Assembly (NCBI GenBank): GCA_023248875.1
Contig: JAHFDT010000004.1
Span: forward strand, 1-43,017
Reading direction: 5' to 3'
Length of the DNA stretch: 43,017 nucleotides
DNA from: Myxococcales bacterium
GTDB taxonomy: Bacteria; Myxococcota_A; Polyangia; Palsa-1104; SHYY01
The notes under the pieces were generated by a model. The model did not search any database. It saw only the letters and a program-made list of their open reading frames with translations, and was not told where the DNA came from. Below, piece by piece: positions 22,218 to 29,543 of this stretch (the first letter of the stretch is position 1; every line of letters begins with the position of its first letter). The translations under genes and the position numbers were made by a program.

Positions 22218-23491
22218 GCCAGCGACTCGGCCACCGCGCGCCCTACCGAATGGCCATGTGCTCGGGCCGCCTCCACGCCGACGAAGCCGCAGACATCGCC
22301 GCAGGCATAGACCTGGTCTACACGCGTCGCTCCCCTGCCATCGACGAGGCAGGCGAAGCCCCCCCCCTTCGCGCGCAACTCCACCGCGGCGCCGTGCTGA
22401 CGCGCCAATTCCGAAGCGGGCGCCGGTACCGCTGCCACCGCGACTCGATCGCACCTCACGCGGCGCCCGCCTTCCAGATCGAGGCCGCTCACCCAGAGCC
22501 GGCCCCGCGCGCGCAGGACGCGCTCGCTCGCGAGGTGCTCCACGTTCGATCCAGCGCTCGCCAGTGCCTCGGCCAGGGCATGCGCATAGGCCCCGTCTCC
22601 AAGGATCGCTGTACGTCCTGCGAGCTTCACCCGGTAGCGCGTGGCCAGCAGCCCCACCGCGCGCGCCGCCCAGATCCCCGGGCGATCGTTGTTCTCGAAC
22701 AGGGCGTTCACATCGTAGCTGCCCGTCGCATAGATGTAGCGCCGCGCCGTGAGTTTCGTCAGCACACCGCCGTCGTCGATGGCCAAGAGCCCGCCATCGT
22801 CCTCCGGATACCATGCGATCGCTGCCGCATGGCAGCGCAGTTCGACACCCACCGCACGTGCCTCTGCCGCGAGCGCGTCCGCAGCCGCGATGCCAAAACG
22901 AGGATGCGATAGCAGCGATCCTCCGGGTCGATCCTGCTCATCATAGACCACCACCGAGCGCTTCCCGTCTTGAGCACAGGTAAGCGCTGCGGCCAGCCCC
23001 GCGGGTCCGGCGCCGATCACCGCCACATCGACCTTTCGTCGTCGCCCAGAAGGCAGGGCAGCCAGCTCCCCTCCTCTCTCGGGCAGACGCCCGAGACCGC
23101 CGAGCCGATGGACCATCTTGCGCAAAAGCGCGTTGGCCGCTCGCGGCGAGGTGAACATCGTGTGGTGGTCCATCCCGCGCGGAAAAACCGCATCGGCAGC
23201 GCCCAGTAGGTCATGTTCGCCGGCCGGCCAGGAGTTCTGGTGCTCGATCCGCTGCCCTTCGCGCAGCGCGGTTTGGCACGCTTTGACATTCGGTTGGCCG
23301 TCGATGCGCATGAGACAGGCACCACAGTGACCCGCCAGGCAAAATGCGGCGCGCGGACGATGGTATTTCACCGATCGCGATAGCACCCGAACCCCGGCCG
23401 CCCATAGCCCCACCGCGACTGGCTCGCCCGCCACCGCACGCACTGCGCTTCCGTCGAGAAACACGGTGCAGTCGGGCACGCGGTCGCTCAT
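22214..23491 (-). CDS. Fer2_4-flavoprotein fusion subunit of amine oxidoreductase
   Basis: The 425-aa protein starts at ATG 23491. Residues ~5-90 form a Fer2_4 [2Fe-2S] domain (CLAGHCGAC and later C in KACQTAL), followed by a hinge with the conserved-looking FPRGMDHHTMF. Residues ~150-425 are a Pyr_redox_2 flavoprotein domain (VAVIGAGPAGLAAAL, YATGSYD, YACGDVCGFVG). The same domain order occurs in the N-terminal part of heterotetrameric sarcosine oxidase alpha and in HcnA plus HcnB joined together. It should accept electrons from the DAO subunit. It is the first gene of the three-gene operon. A TATAAA lies 8 bases before the ATG, again suggesting a very short leader. Confidence 0.85.
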   Translation of the reverse strand: MSDRVPDCTVFLDGSAVRAVAGEPVAVGLWAAGVRVLSRSVKYHRPRAAFCLAGHCGACLMRIDGQPNVKACQTALREGQRIEHQNSWPAGEHDLLGAADAVFPRGMDHHTMFTSPRAANALLRKMVHRLGGLGRLPERGGELAALPSGRRRKVDVAVIGAGPAGLAAALTCAQDGKRSVVVYDEQDRPGGSLLSHPRFGIAAADALAAEARAVGVELRCHAAAIAWYPEDDGGLLAIDDGGVLTKLTARRYIYATGSYDVNALFENNDRPGIWAARAVGLLATRYRVKLAGRTAILGDGAYAHALAEALASAGSNVEHLASERVLRARGRLWVSGLDLEGGRRVRCDRVAVAAVPAPASELARQHGAAVELRAKGGGFACLVDGRGATRVDQVYACGDVCGFVGVEAARAHGHSVGRAVAESLA

Positions 23492-23538
23492 CGGAGCCGT
23501 TTATATCAAAGAAACGCGCCCAGCGCCCGCCACCGAGC

Positions 23539-23544
23539 TAGGAT
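23539..23544 (+). promoter_or_regulatory. Possible -10 box for the 23551 lipoprotein
   Basis: TAGGAT ends six bases before ATG 23551; those six bases are GGGAGG, which would be too close for a normal Shine-Dalgarno. No good -35 is seen. The spacing matches the leaderless pattern elsewhere in the window. Confidence 0.3.
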
Positions 23545-23550
23545 GGGAGG

Positions 23551-23943
23551 ATGAATCTCTCCCATCGCCTCCTGCCTCTCCTGCTCTTGGCTTGTGGTGC
23601 AACACCCCTGCCTCCGTACGACCTGGGAATGTCGGTGAGCGATCTACCCGGATCGCCCAGCGACGCTTCGGTCGCCGCCCCAGACCTATCGTCGCCCCCG
23701 ATGGATCTCGCTACCAAGCCGGACCTGGTAGGGCTGAAATCGGTCGGCCAGCCCTGCACCAATGACAACCAGTGCCTCCCGGATCTCTCGTGCATCACCC
23801 GCAATAATTTCGTCAATGGGGTGTGCGACAAGTCCAGGACCTGCACGATTCTGTGCATGAAAAGCCAGGAGTGCACCAGCAAGTTTGGTCCCAACTTCCA
23901 CTGCAACCAAGGCTGCGCCTTCAACAACTGCCAGCCGAATTAG
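23551..23943 (+). CDS. Cys-rich lipoprotein ending at a palindromic element
   Basis: The 130-aa protein begins MNLSHRLLPLLLLAC, a lipoprotein signal with lipobox LLLAC. The linker (residues ~20-62) is rich in Asp/Pro/Ser with DLSSPPMDLATKPDL, the same linker style as the lipoproteins near position 1000. The C-terminal domain has eight or more cysteines (GQPCTNDNQC, LSC, GVC, RTC, LCMKSQEC, FHCNQGCAFNNC). The TAG stop is formed by the TA plus first G of the family A palindromic element. Function unknown. Confidence 0.7.
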   Translation: MNLSHRLLPLLLLACGATPLPPYDLGMSVSDLPGSPSDASVAAPDLSSPPMDLATKPDLVGLKSVGQPCTNDNQCLPDLSCITRNNFVNGVCDKSRTCTILCMKSQECTSKFGPNFHCNQGCAFNNCQPN

Positions 23944-24101
23944 GGTCTGTCCTCAAAGTCCTCCCGTCGTCGGGCTCGTTCTCGCCGCGGCTCGCTTTGT
24001 CGCTCCTCGGTTGCCTACCGCCAGTAGGCGCCCTTGTCGCTCCGCGCGATCCGGGCTGCGAACTTCGCCCGACTCGGTCCGGACTTTGAGGACAGACCCT
24101 A
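23941..24101. mobile_element. Palindromic element, family A, long copy (157 bp between TA pairs)
   Basis: Body 23943-24099 has terminal repeats GGGTCTGTCCTCAAAGTCC / GGACTTTGAGGACAGACCC and flanking TA at 23941-23942 and 24100-24101. The interior includes TACCGCCAGTAGGCG-type hairpins and no ORF. It is the long form of the copy at 12792-12870. Both ends make TAG stop codons: the left for the plus-strand lipoprotein, the right (on the minus strand) for the convergent lipoprotein. Confidence 0.88.
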
Positions 24102-24752
24102 GAAATTCTGGTTGTCAAAGCGAAACAGCAGAAAATGCGGTTGCTCGGTCGTCGGACGCACCACCACTGCACCATCGCTGCTCGCACTGTTGCGATGGAT
24201 CTTGTGGCCGCCGTCGGCGCCATAACCGAAAGCAAACACTGAAATCGGCGCATCGAAGGCGAGCTGCGCCAGGATCCTGTCGACCAGGAGGGGCGGCGAG
24301 TAGGGCGTAAACTGATTGGCGTGGAGTTTCAAAGTGGCCACATAGTCGAGGGCTATGTCGGCGGTGTGCCAGCCTTCGCTCCAAGTGCCTCCTGGCAAGG
24401 GCGCGTCGAGCTCGGCCAGGGCGACCTTGGAGTTGAGCGTGAGGGTCGAATCGATGTTGATGAGCAGGCGATAGAAGTTTCCCTTCATCTCCACCTCGAG
24501 GATGAGGTGGTGGCTATTGGGCTGAGCACACTGCTGGTCTTGTGGGCGAACAATCGAGTAGAGCGTCCCATCAAGGCGACCGTAGAGCGCGGTGAGGGCA
24601 TTGCCAAACGAGGAGACACAAGGGTGCGGCGACGCGCGGTCGACGCTGGCATCGAAGCTGCTTGAATCGGCGACCGAATCGATGGGCGAACAGGCGGATG
24701 CCAGCAGGGGCGCGAGAAGCTGAACCGCGGCAGCGCCTAACCCGGAACGGAT
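24099..24752 (-). CDS. Lipoprotein with an apparent AUC start
   Basis: The track ORF begins at GTG 24494, but the frame is open much further upstream and reads (I)RSGLGAAAVQLLAPLLASAC SPIDSVADSSS: a lipoprotein signal and lipobox LASAC. It then continues through CVSSFGNALTALYGRLDGTLYSIV and on to the annotated part. No ATG, GTG or TTG lies in frame at the right place; ATC 24752 would give a 20-residue signal and overlaps the 3' end of pcnB, whose TAG is at 24737-24739, so translational coupling is possible. The product is 217 aa, with beta-rich segments (FYRLLINIDSTLTLNS, FLLFRFDNQNF) and no recognised domain. Its TAG stop comes from the palindromic element. Confidence 0.5.
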   Translation of the reverse strand: MRSGLGAAAVQLLAPLLASACSPIDSVADSSSFDASVDRASPHPCVSSFGNALTALYGRLDGTLYSIVRPQDQQCAQPNSHHLILEVEMKGNFYRLLINIDSTLTLNSKVALAELDAPLPGGTWSEGWHTADIALDYVATLKLHANQFTPYSPPLLVDRILAQLAFDAPISVFAFGYGADGGHKIHRNSASSDGAVVVRPTTEQPHFLLFRFDNQNF

Positions 24753-26062
24753 GCTTCCTCGATGCGCCGCCGACGTTTGCGCCCCCCGCGCCGCCGACGT
24801 CGGCGACGGCGCGGCTCACCATCCGGTGCCCCAGCCCCTTCCGTTTCGTTGCTCGGCACGCCCCCATGCATCGCATCCTGGAGCAGCGTGCGCCAGCGTT
24901 CGAGCTCGTCTTCGATCGCAAGACCGGGCTGAATCACCGGTGACAGCAGCTCAAACACCTCGAGCGCTTCCTTGAAATAGTCGCGCTGAACCAGGGCCAT
25001 CGGCCGACTGCGACGGCGGCGCGACGGCGCGAGGCGCCGCTGTGCAAACAGCATCTGGCGCGTGCGCTCACTGTCACGGCGGGATACACGAATCTGTTCG
25101 AACAGCGGGCGAATCCGTTCGTCGATCAGCAGCCCGATGTCGCGAATTACGTCGCCCGGACGATCCTCCCCCTCTTCGAATAGCTCCAGGCCGACGAACG
25201 GCGCACTGATCAGCGAAAGAAGCACCGCGTTCGATGGGAGGTAGCCACTGCGTACCCGCACATCGAGTCGATCGAGCCCATCCCACCACTGCTTGACCAC
25301 CACCGTGTCGGATCCCTCTCCGACCAACCGCCGATCGAGCTCAGGGACCAGCAGCGCTAGGACTCCGGTTTCGATCATCAGCTCCATCGAACGGCGTGCC
25401 GCCCCGCCGCGCAGGAGACGATAGAGCTCCTCCAGCACCCGTGGCGCCGCACACTTCGGAATCTCGCCCTTATGCGTCAGAATCGCATTCCAGGTCGCTG
25501 GCTCGACGGAGAAACTAAGTCGACCCGCAAATTTGATCGCCCGCAAGATACGCACTGGGTCTTCGCGGAAGCGGATATCGGGATCGCCGATGGTGAGCAC
25601 CGTCCGAGCCACCAGATCCGCCAAGCCCCCCACATAGTCGATCACCTGGTCGGCCTCGAGGTCATAGAACAGGCCATTGATGGTAAAATCGCGACGACGC
25701 GCGTCCTGCTCCGCGGAGCCGAACACGTTATCCCGCCGGATCAGAAGATCCGGCTCGGCACTCTCCTCCCCCGCCTCCAACTCCGACAGAGGATTAGCAC
25801 GGAAGGTGGCAGTTTCGATGATCTTGGGGCCAAAGAAAATGTGGGCCAACCGAAAGCGACGGCCGATGATCCGGCAATTGCGAAACAGATCCTTGATCTC
25901 CTGCGGAGTGGCACTGGTCGCGATATCAAAGTCCTTCGGAGTGCGCTCGAGCAAAAGATCGCGCACGCAGCCACCGACCAAATAGGCTTGGTATTTGTGC
26001 CCCACCAGCCGACGCACGATCTTTTCGGCATCGGCATCGATGAGCTCAGGCGGGATCGGCAT
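24737..26062 (-). CDS. pcnB: Poly(A) polymerase / tRNA nucleotidyltransferase-family protein
   Basis: The protein is 441 aa from ATG 26062; GTG 26080 is an alternative and neither has a clear Shine-Dalgarno. Class II nucleotidyltransferase motifs are clear: YLVGGCVRDLLLERTPKDFDIATSA (GG and D-x-D catalytic acids), RRDFTINGLFYDLE, DYVGGLADL and FREDPVRILRAIKFAGRL. The helical region with FELLSPVIQPGL and a C-terminal Arg-rich tail (RRRRRRRRGGRKRRRR) match PcnB-type poly(A) polymerases rather than CCA-adding enzymes, which lack such a tail. It adds 3' poly(A) to RNA and promotes decay. It is followed by the AUC-start lipoprotein in an overlapping frame. Confidence 0.88.
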   Translation of the reverse strand: MPIPPELIDADAEKIVRRLVGHKYQAYLVGGCVRDLLLERTPKDFDIATSATPQEIKDLFRNCRIIGRRFRLAHIFFGPKIIETATFRANPLSELEAGEESAEPDLLIRRDNVFGSAEQDARRRDFTINGLFYDLEADQVIDYVGGLADLVARTVLTIGDPDIRFREDPVRILRAIKFAGRLSFSVEPATWNAILTHKGEIPKCAAPRVLEELYRLLRGGAARRSMELMIETGVLALLVPELDRRLVGEGSDTVVVKQWWDGLDRLDVRVRSGYLPSNAVLLSLISAPFVGLELFEEGEDRPGDVIRDIGLLIDERIRPLFEQIRVSRRDSERTRQMLFAQRRLAPSRRRRSRPMALVQRDYFKEALEVFELLSPVIQPGLAIEDELERWRTLLQDAMHGGVPSNETEGAGAPDGEPRRRRRRRRGGRKRRRRIEEASVPG

Positions 26063-26118
26063 CTGGCTGTTGGTTAACACACTGGGCGGGGCGCAGCAAA
26101 TGGGTTAGATGTGGGCCC

Positions 26119-26916
26119 ATGCGCGCCATCGAAGATGCGCTCGAACGCACCATCGATGTGCCCGAACGACCGCAGCGAATCGTGTCGCTGGTGCCCTCTG
26201 TGACCGAGCTACTGTTTGACCTGGGCGCTGGCGAGCAGCTGTGCGGTATCTCCAACTACTGCACCGAACCGCGTGGCGTACTGGATGGCCTGCCACGTAT
26301 TGGAGGGCAGAAGAATCCCGAAATCGATGCGATCCTTCGCCTCCAGCCCGATCTCGTCCTCGCGGTCAAAGAGGAGAACCTCGCCCGCGATGTGGCCGCG
26401 CTCGAGGCGCACCGCATCCCCGTTTACGTCGCAGACGTGCGCACCATCGAGGATGCGCTCGCGCTCATCGGTGAGATCGGCGATCTGGTCGACGCACCGC
26501 CGGGCCGACAGGCCGAATTGCGATCCCACGTGGCCGAGGGCGTCGCTGAGGCGCGCCGCATCGCTGCCGTCCCGCCACGCCGACTGTTCGTCCCAGTCTG
26601 GCGCGACCCCTGGATCACGATCTCGGCCGACACCTACATGCACGAGGTACTCCACGTCTGCGGAGGCGTGCCGCTGCGTCTCGGCCGCCCCGAACAGCGC
26701 TATCCCAAAGTGGAGCTCGACGAAGTTCTGGCTGCCCGGCCCGATCTCATCCTGCTTCCTGACGAGCCCTACGCCTTTGGTCCGAGCGACGTGGCAGAAC
26801 TGTCCAACATCGCTCCTACCACCATCGTCGATGGAAAACTACTCGGCTGGTATGGGCGCCGCACGGGAGAAATTGCTCCGCTCTCGCATCTCCTGCGCAA
26901 ACACGCGCTCCGTTGA
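26119..26916 (+). CDS. BtuF-like helical-backbone binding protein without signal peptide
   Basis: The 265-aa protein matches the Peripla_BP_2 / TroA-like fold of vitamin B12 and siderophore binding proteins: RIVSLVPSVTELLFDLGAGEQLCGISNYC, PRIGGQKNPEIDAILRLQPDLVLA, then a long helix and a second lobe (DTYMHEVLHVCGG...YPKVELDEVLAARPDLILLPDEPY). Members normally deliver ligand to an ABC importer, but the N-terminus MRAIEDALERTIDVPERPQ is not a signal peptide, and no ABC permease or ATPase is nearby. A cytoplasmic cobalamin-binding role or a missing exported N-terminus are both possible. It is divergent from pcnB. Confidence 0.78.
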   Translation: MRAIEDALERTIDVPERPQRIVSLVPSVTELLFDLGAGEQLCGISNYCTEPRGVLDGLPRIGGQKNPEIDAILRLQPDLVLAVKEENLARDVAALEAHRIPVYVADVRTIEDALALIGEIGDLVDAPPGRQAELRSHVAEGVAEARRIAAVPPRRLFVPVWRDPWITISADTYMHEVLHVCGGVPLRLGRPEQRYPKVELDEVLAARPDLILLPDEPYAFGPSDVAELSNIAPTTIVDGKLLGWYGRRTGEIAPLSHLLRKHALR

Positions 26917-26947
26917 CGACGTGACGATCTCCGACGACAATTTGGCG

Positions 26948-28405
26948 ATGTCTCAGGCTCCTCGAGGGTACCGCTTCGCCACCGTGGTGTGGGGCACCGA
27001 CTATGTCGATGCGTTCTTGCGTTATTCCTTGCCGAGCCAGCTGGCGCCGAACAACCTGCCGTGCTTTCACGGATTCGATGCGTCCTACCGCATCTACACC
27101 ACCCGTCGCGATGCGGAGGTCATCGCTGCTTCGGCGGCCTACCGCGAGCTGTACAAGTGGATGCCGGTGGAGTTCGAGCTCTGCGAAGATTTAGGAGCCG
27201 ACCAACAGTCCGGAATGAAGTATGGCTACGTGCTACGCAGTCAGACTCACCTCTTTCGCAACCACCGCAGGCAGGATGTCGCGTTCCTATGTCTGTATCC
27301 CGATGCCATTTGGGCGGACGGCTCCCTTTTGACCTTGCTGCGCGCGGCGCAGGAGGGGAAACGGCTTGCCTTGGCTGTTACCCTTCACGCGCGTCGCCAA
27401 ACCCTGTTTCCAGCGCTCGCCGAGCGATGTCCTGAGCAGAATGCAGTTTTTACCATCGCGCCACGGGCGCTGATGCGCCTGGGATTCGCCCACCTGCATC
27501 CGGGGGCGCAGGCAGCTTTGCAAGGGGCAAAATGTGCCTATGACTGGCCGAGCACGGTGCTTTGGCCGCTCGGTGACGATGGCTTGCTACTACGCCCTTT
27601 TCACCTGCAGCCCATCCTGCTTAGGCCTCACGACCAGGACAAGGACTGGATTCCGCGTGAATCGCTCGACTACGACTGTGTGCCGCACCAGAGTTATGCG
27701 CCCGACGAGGTTCTGCTGTGCATCCTCGACTTCGATCCCAACGAGGTCACGGCGAATGCGCCCTTGGCCGAGCCTCAGCGCATTCGTGCGGTCGCCGAAT
27801 GGGCAGTGCGTTACACCACGGCACGTCAGCGGAACTTTTTCCGGCACCGCTTCTATCTGCACGCCGGCGATCGGTCGCCCGCCTGGACCGAGACAGAAAA
27901 CCAGTCGGATCGATTCGTCGATGCCGTGCTTTCGCTGGTGGACGAGCTCGACCCCCTCGACCTTCAGATCGATCGCGGCCATGCCGCCGCCGCTGCCGGG
28001 CGATGGCCAGAGGCCCTGTCGGTCTATTTCGCGGTGGTCTCGCGCGCCCCGAGTTTTGGACGGGTTTATGTCCCTCTCGCGGGCGCCGCCATGGCACTCG
28101 GCAATTTCGCGATCGCCAAAGAGGCGCTCACCGTCGCGCTCGGTTTCCGACCGACCGATCCCGAGCTCCTGTGTGGACTCGGCGCTATTCAGCTGGGGCT
28201 CGGGGACAGGGCCGCGGCAGACGTGGCATTTCGCCGCGCACTCGCAGTGCAACCCGACCATGAGAATGCGCAGCTCGGTCTGGAGGCGCTGACGAACGAG
28301 GGTACTCACAGCTCGGGAGATGAGCAGGCTCTCTTGCAGGCGCTGGCGATCGATCTGGAGAACTTCCGTGTGTGGTTAGCGCTCGCCCAAAAGCGGTTCC
28401 CCTGA
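26948..28405 (+). CDS. Putative glycosyltransferase-like protein with C-terminal TPRs
   Basis: The 729-aa track ORF is trimmed to ATG 26948 (485 aa); GTG 26921 is also possible, and neither has a Shine-Dalgarno. Residues ~1-250 begin RFATVVWGTDYVDAFLRYSLPSQLAPNNLPC...YRIYTTRRDAEVI and include LYPDAIWADGSL, which looks like a GT-A nucleotide-sugar fold (D-x-W-A-D in place of DxD), but I do not recognise a family. Residues ~335-480 contain TPR-like helices (AAAAGRWPEALSVYFAVVSRAPSF, ALGNFAIAKEALTVALGFRPTDPE, GDRAAADVAFRRALAVQPDHENAQLGLE). It lies between the BtuF-like gene and the FrzS-like gene. Confidence 0.5.
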   Translation: MSQAPRGYRFATVVWGTDYVDAFLRYSLPSQLAPNNLPCFHGFDASYRIYTTRRDAEVIAASAAYRELYKWMPVEFELCEDLGADQQSGMKYGYVLRSQTHLFRNHRRQDVAFLCLYPDAIWADGSLLTLLRAAQEGKRLALAVTLHARRQTLFPALAERCPEQNAVFTIAPRALMRLGFAHLHPGAQAALQGAKCAYDWPSTVLWPLGDDGLLLRPFHLQPILLRPHDQDKDWIPRESLDYDCVPHQSYAPDEVLLCILDFDPNEVTANAPLAEPQRIRAVAEWAVRYTTARQRNFFRHRFYLHAGDRSPAWTETENQSDRFVDAVLSLVDELDPLDLQIDRGHAAAAAGRWPEALSVYFAVVSRAPSFGRVYVPLAGAAMALGNFAIAKEALTVALGFRPTDPELLCGLGAIQLGLGDRAAADVAFRRALAVQPDHENAQLGLEALTNEGTHSSGDEQALLQALAIDLENFRVWLALAQKRFP

Positions 28406-28407
28406 GA

Positions 28408-28437
28408 TTGACGCCCATGTGCTGAGAAGTCTACGAT
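28408..28437 (+). promoter_or_regulatory. Promoter with near-zero leader for the FrzS-like gene
   Basis: TTGACG (28408-28413), an 18-bp spacer and TACGAT (28432-28437) end nine bases before ATG 28447, predicting a 2-3-nt leader. The -35 overlaps the upstream stop region. Confidence 0.55.
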
Positions 28438-28446
28438 GGCGCCCTT

Positions 28447-29535
28447 ATGGCTCAGCTGGTCTACCTCGTCGAATCGGACGCCGAACTCGCGGCGCTGGTC
28501 GCGAGCACGCTGCAGCGCCATGAGCTCCGCGTGGTCACGTTTCAGGATGGCAACGAGCTCCTCGTCCAGCAGGAAGCCCCCGCGCTGATCCTCCTGTGCA
28601 TCGATCCCCGACGGATCGGATGGGCGGTCTGTAACCGCATCAAGAAGAGTTCGCTGCGATCGGTACCCATGATCGTCACCTCCGCCGAGGCCAGCGAAAA
28701 GGATTTCCAAGACCACCAAGCCTTGCGAACGCGGGCCGAGGGCTACCTGCGCAAGCCCTTTGGCATGCGCGTTCTCATCGAAATCGTGGGGACGGTACTG
28801 CGGGGCCTGGCTCCGCCCGACGCCGTGACTCCTCTCCCCGCCGCAGCACCGATCGAAGAGCTGTCCTCGGATGATTTGATGTTCGATAGCAGCGAGATTT
28901 CCGTCGAAGTACTTCCCCCTTTGGAGGAGCTGTCGAGCCCTCCCCGGCTAGCGGCAACGCCGATCCCGGCCGAGGCCTCGGGCCTCTTGGACCTGGATGC
29001 CGCGTTCACTGAACACCACGATTCAGCCCCTCTTCCGACGATCCCGGCCCCACCGCCCGAAGTTCCCGCTGCCCCAGAAAAAGCCGTCACGGATGACCGC
29101 CAGCTTCTCGAAATGAGGGATCGCCTGTTCGATCTCTCCGCCGCCAACGACCGCCTCACGGCAGCGGAGCAGCAGCTTACCGCCGAATTGCAACGCAAAG
29201 AGGCCGAGTTCCGCAAGGTGCTCGATGGCCACAGCCACGAGCTGGCGCAGCTCGAACGGGAGCACGAGCGAACGCTGCAGAAGCTAGACGAGCAGTACGA
29301 AGGCGATCTAAATGAGGCGCGCCAGCGAGCGACAGAGCTCGAAGCGAAACTCGCGGAGGCAGAAAACCGAGTGACCGAGCTCGAAGCTAAACTTGCGGAG
29401 GCAGAAAAGCGGGCGACAGCGCTCGAAGCCAAGCTGGCGGAGACGGAGGGGCGGCGCACCGGTGATCGCGAACTACGCACGCGGCTGCGCAAGGCGTTGG
29501 CGATTTCCGCCGCGCTTCTCGACGAAGCCGAGTAG
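28447..29535 (+). CDS. FrzS-like pseudo-receiver / coiled-coil protein
   Basis: The 362-aa protein has an N-terminal receiver fold (residues ~3-120). Aligned to typical receivers, [17 protein letters not shown] puts Cys where the phospho-acceptor Asp should be, and the first acidic pair reads VESD; the Lys in YLRKPF is kept. It is probably a pseudo-receiver. A ~90-residue acidic/Pro linker follows, then a coiled coil (residues ~210-350) with three 14-residue repeats of [10 protein letters not shown]. This architecture and the sequence around [11 protein letters not shown]...[10 protein letters not shown] are FrzS-like; M. xanthus FrzS is a polarly localised motility regulator of type IV pilus-driven movement. 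The hflX gene follows 8 bp later. Confidence 0.72.
   Translation: MAQLVYLVESDAELAALVASTLQRHELRVVTFQDGNELLVQQEAPALILLCIDPRRIGWAVCNRIKKSSLRSVPMIVTSAEASEKDFQDHQALRTRAEGYLRKPFGMRVLIEIVGTVLRGLAPPDAVTPLPAAAPIEELSSDDLMFDSSEISVEVLPPLEELSSPPRLAATPIPAEASGLLDLDAAFTEHHDSAPLPTIPAPPPEVPAAPEKAVTDDRQLLEMRDRLFDLSAANDRLTAAEQQLTAELQRKEAEFRKVLDGHSHELAQLEREHERTLQKLDEQYEGDLNEARQRATELEAKLAEAENRVTELEAKLAEAEKRATALEAKLAETEGRRTGDRELRTRLRKALAISAALLDEAE
29326..29451 (+). repeat. Three 42-bp repeats encoding a coiled coil
   Basis: Three consecutive 42-bp units encode [28 protein letters not shown] and [14 protein letters not shown]: two heptads each. Nucleotide divergence is mostly synonymous. Confidence 0.85.
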
Positions 29536-29543
29536 GTCGCGCG

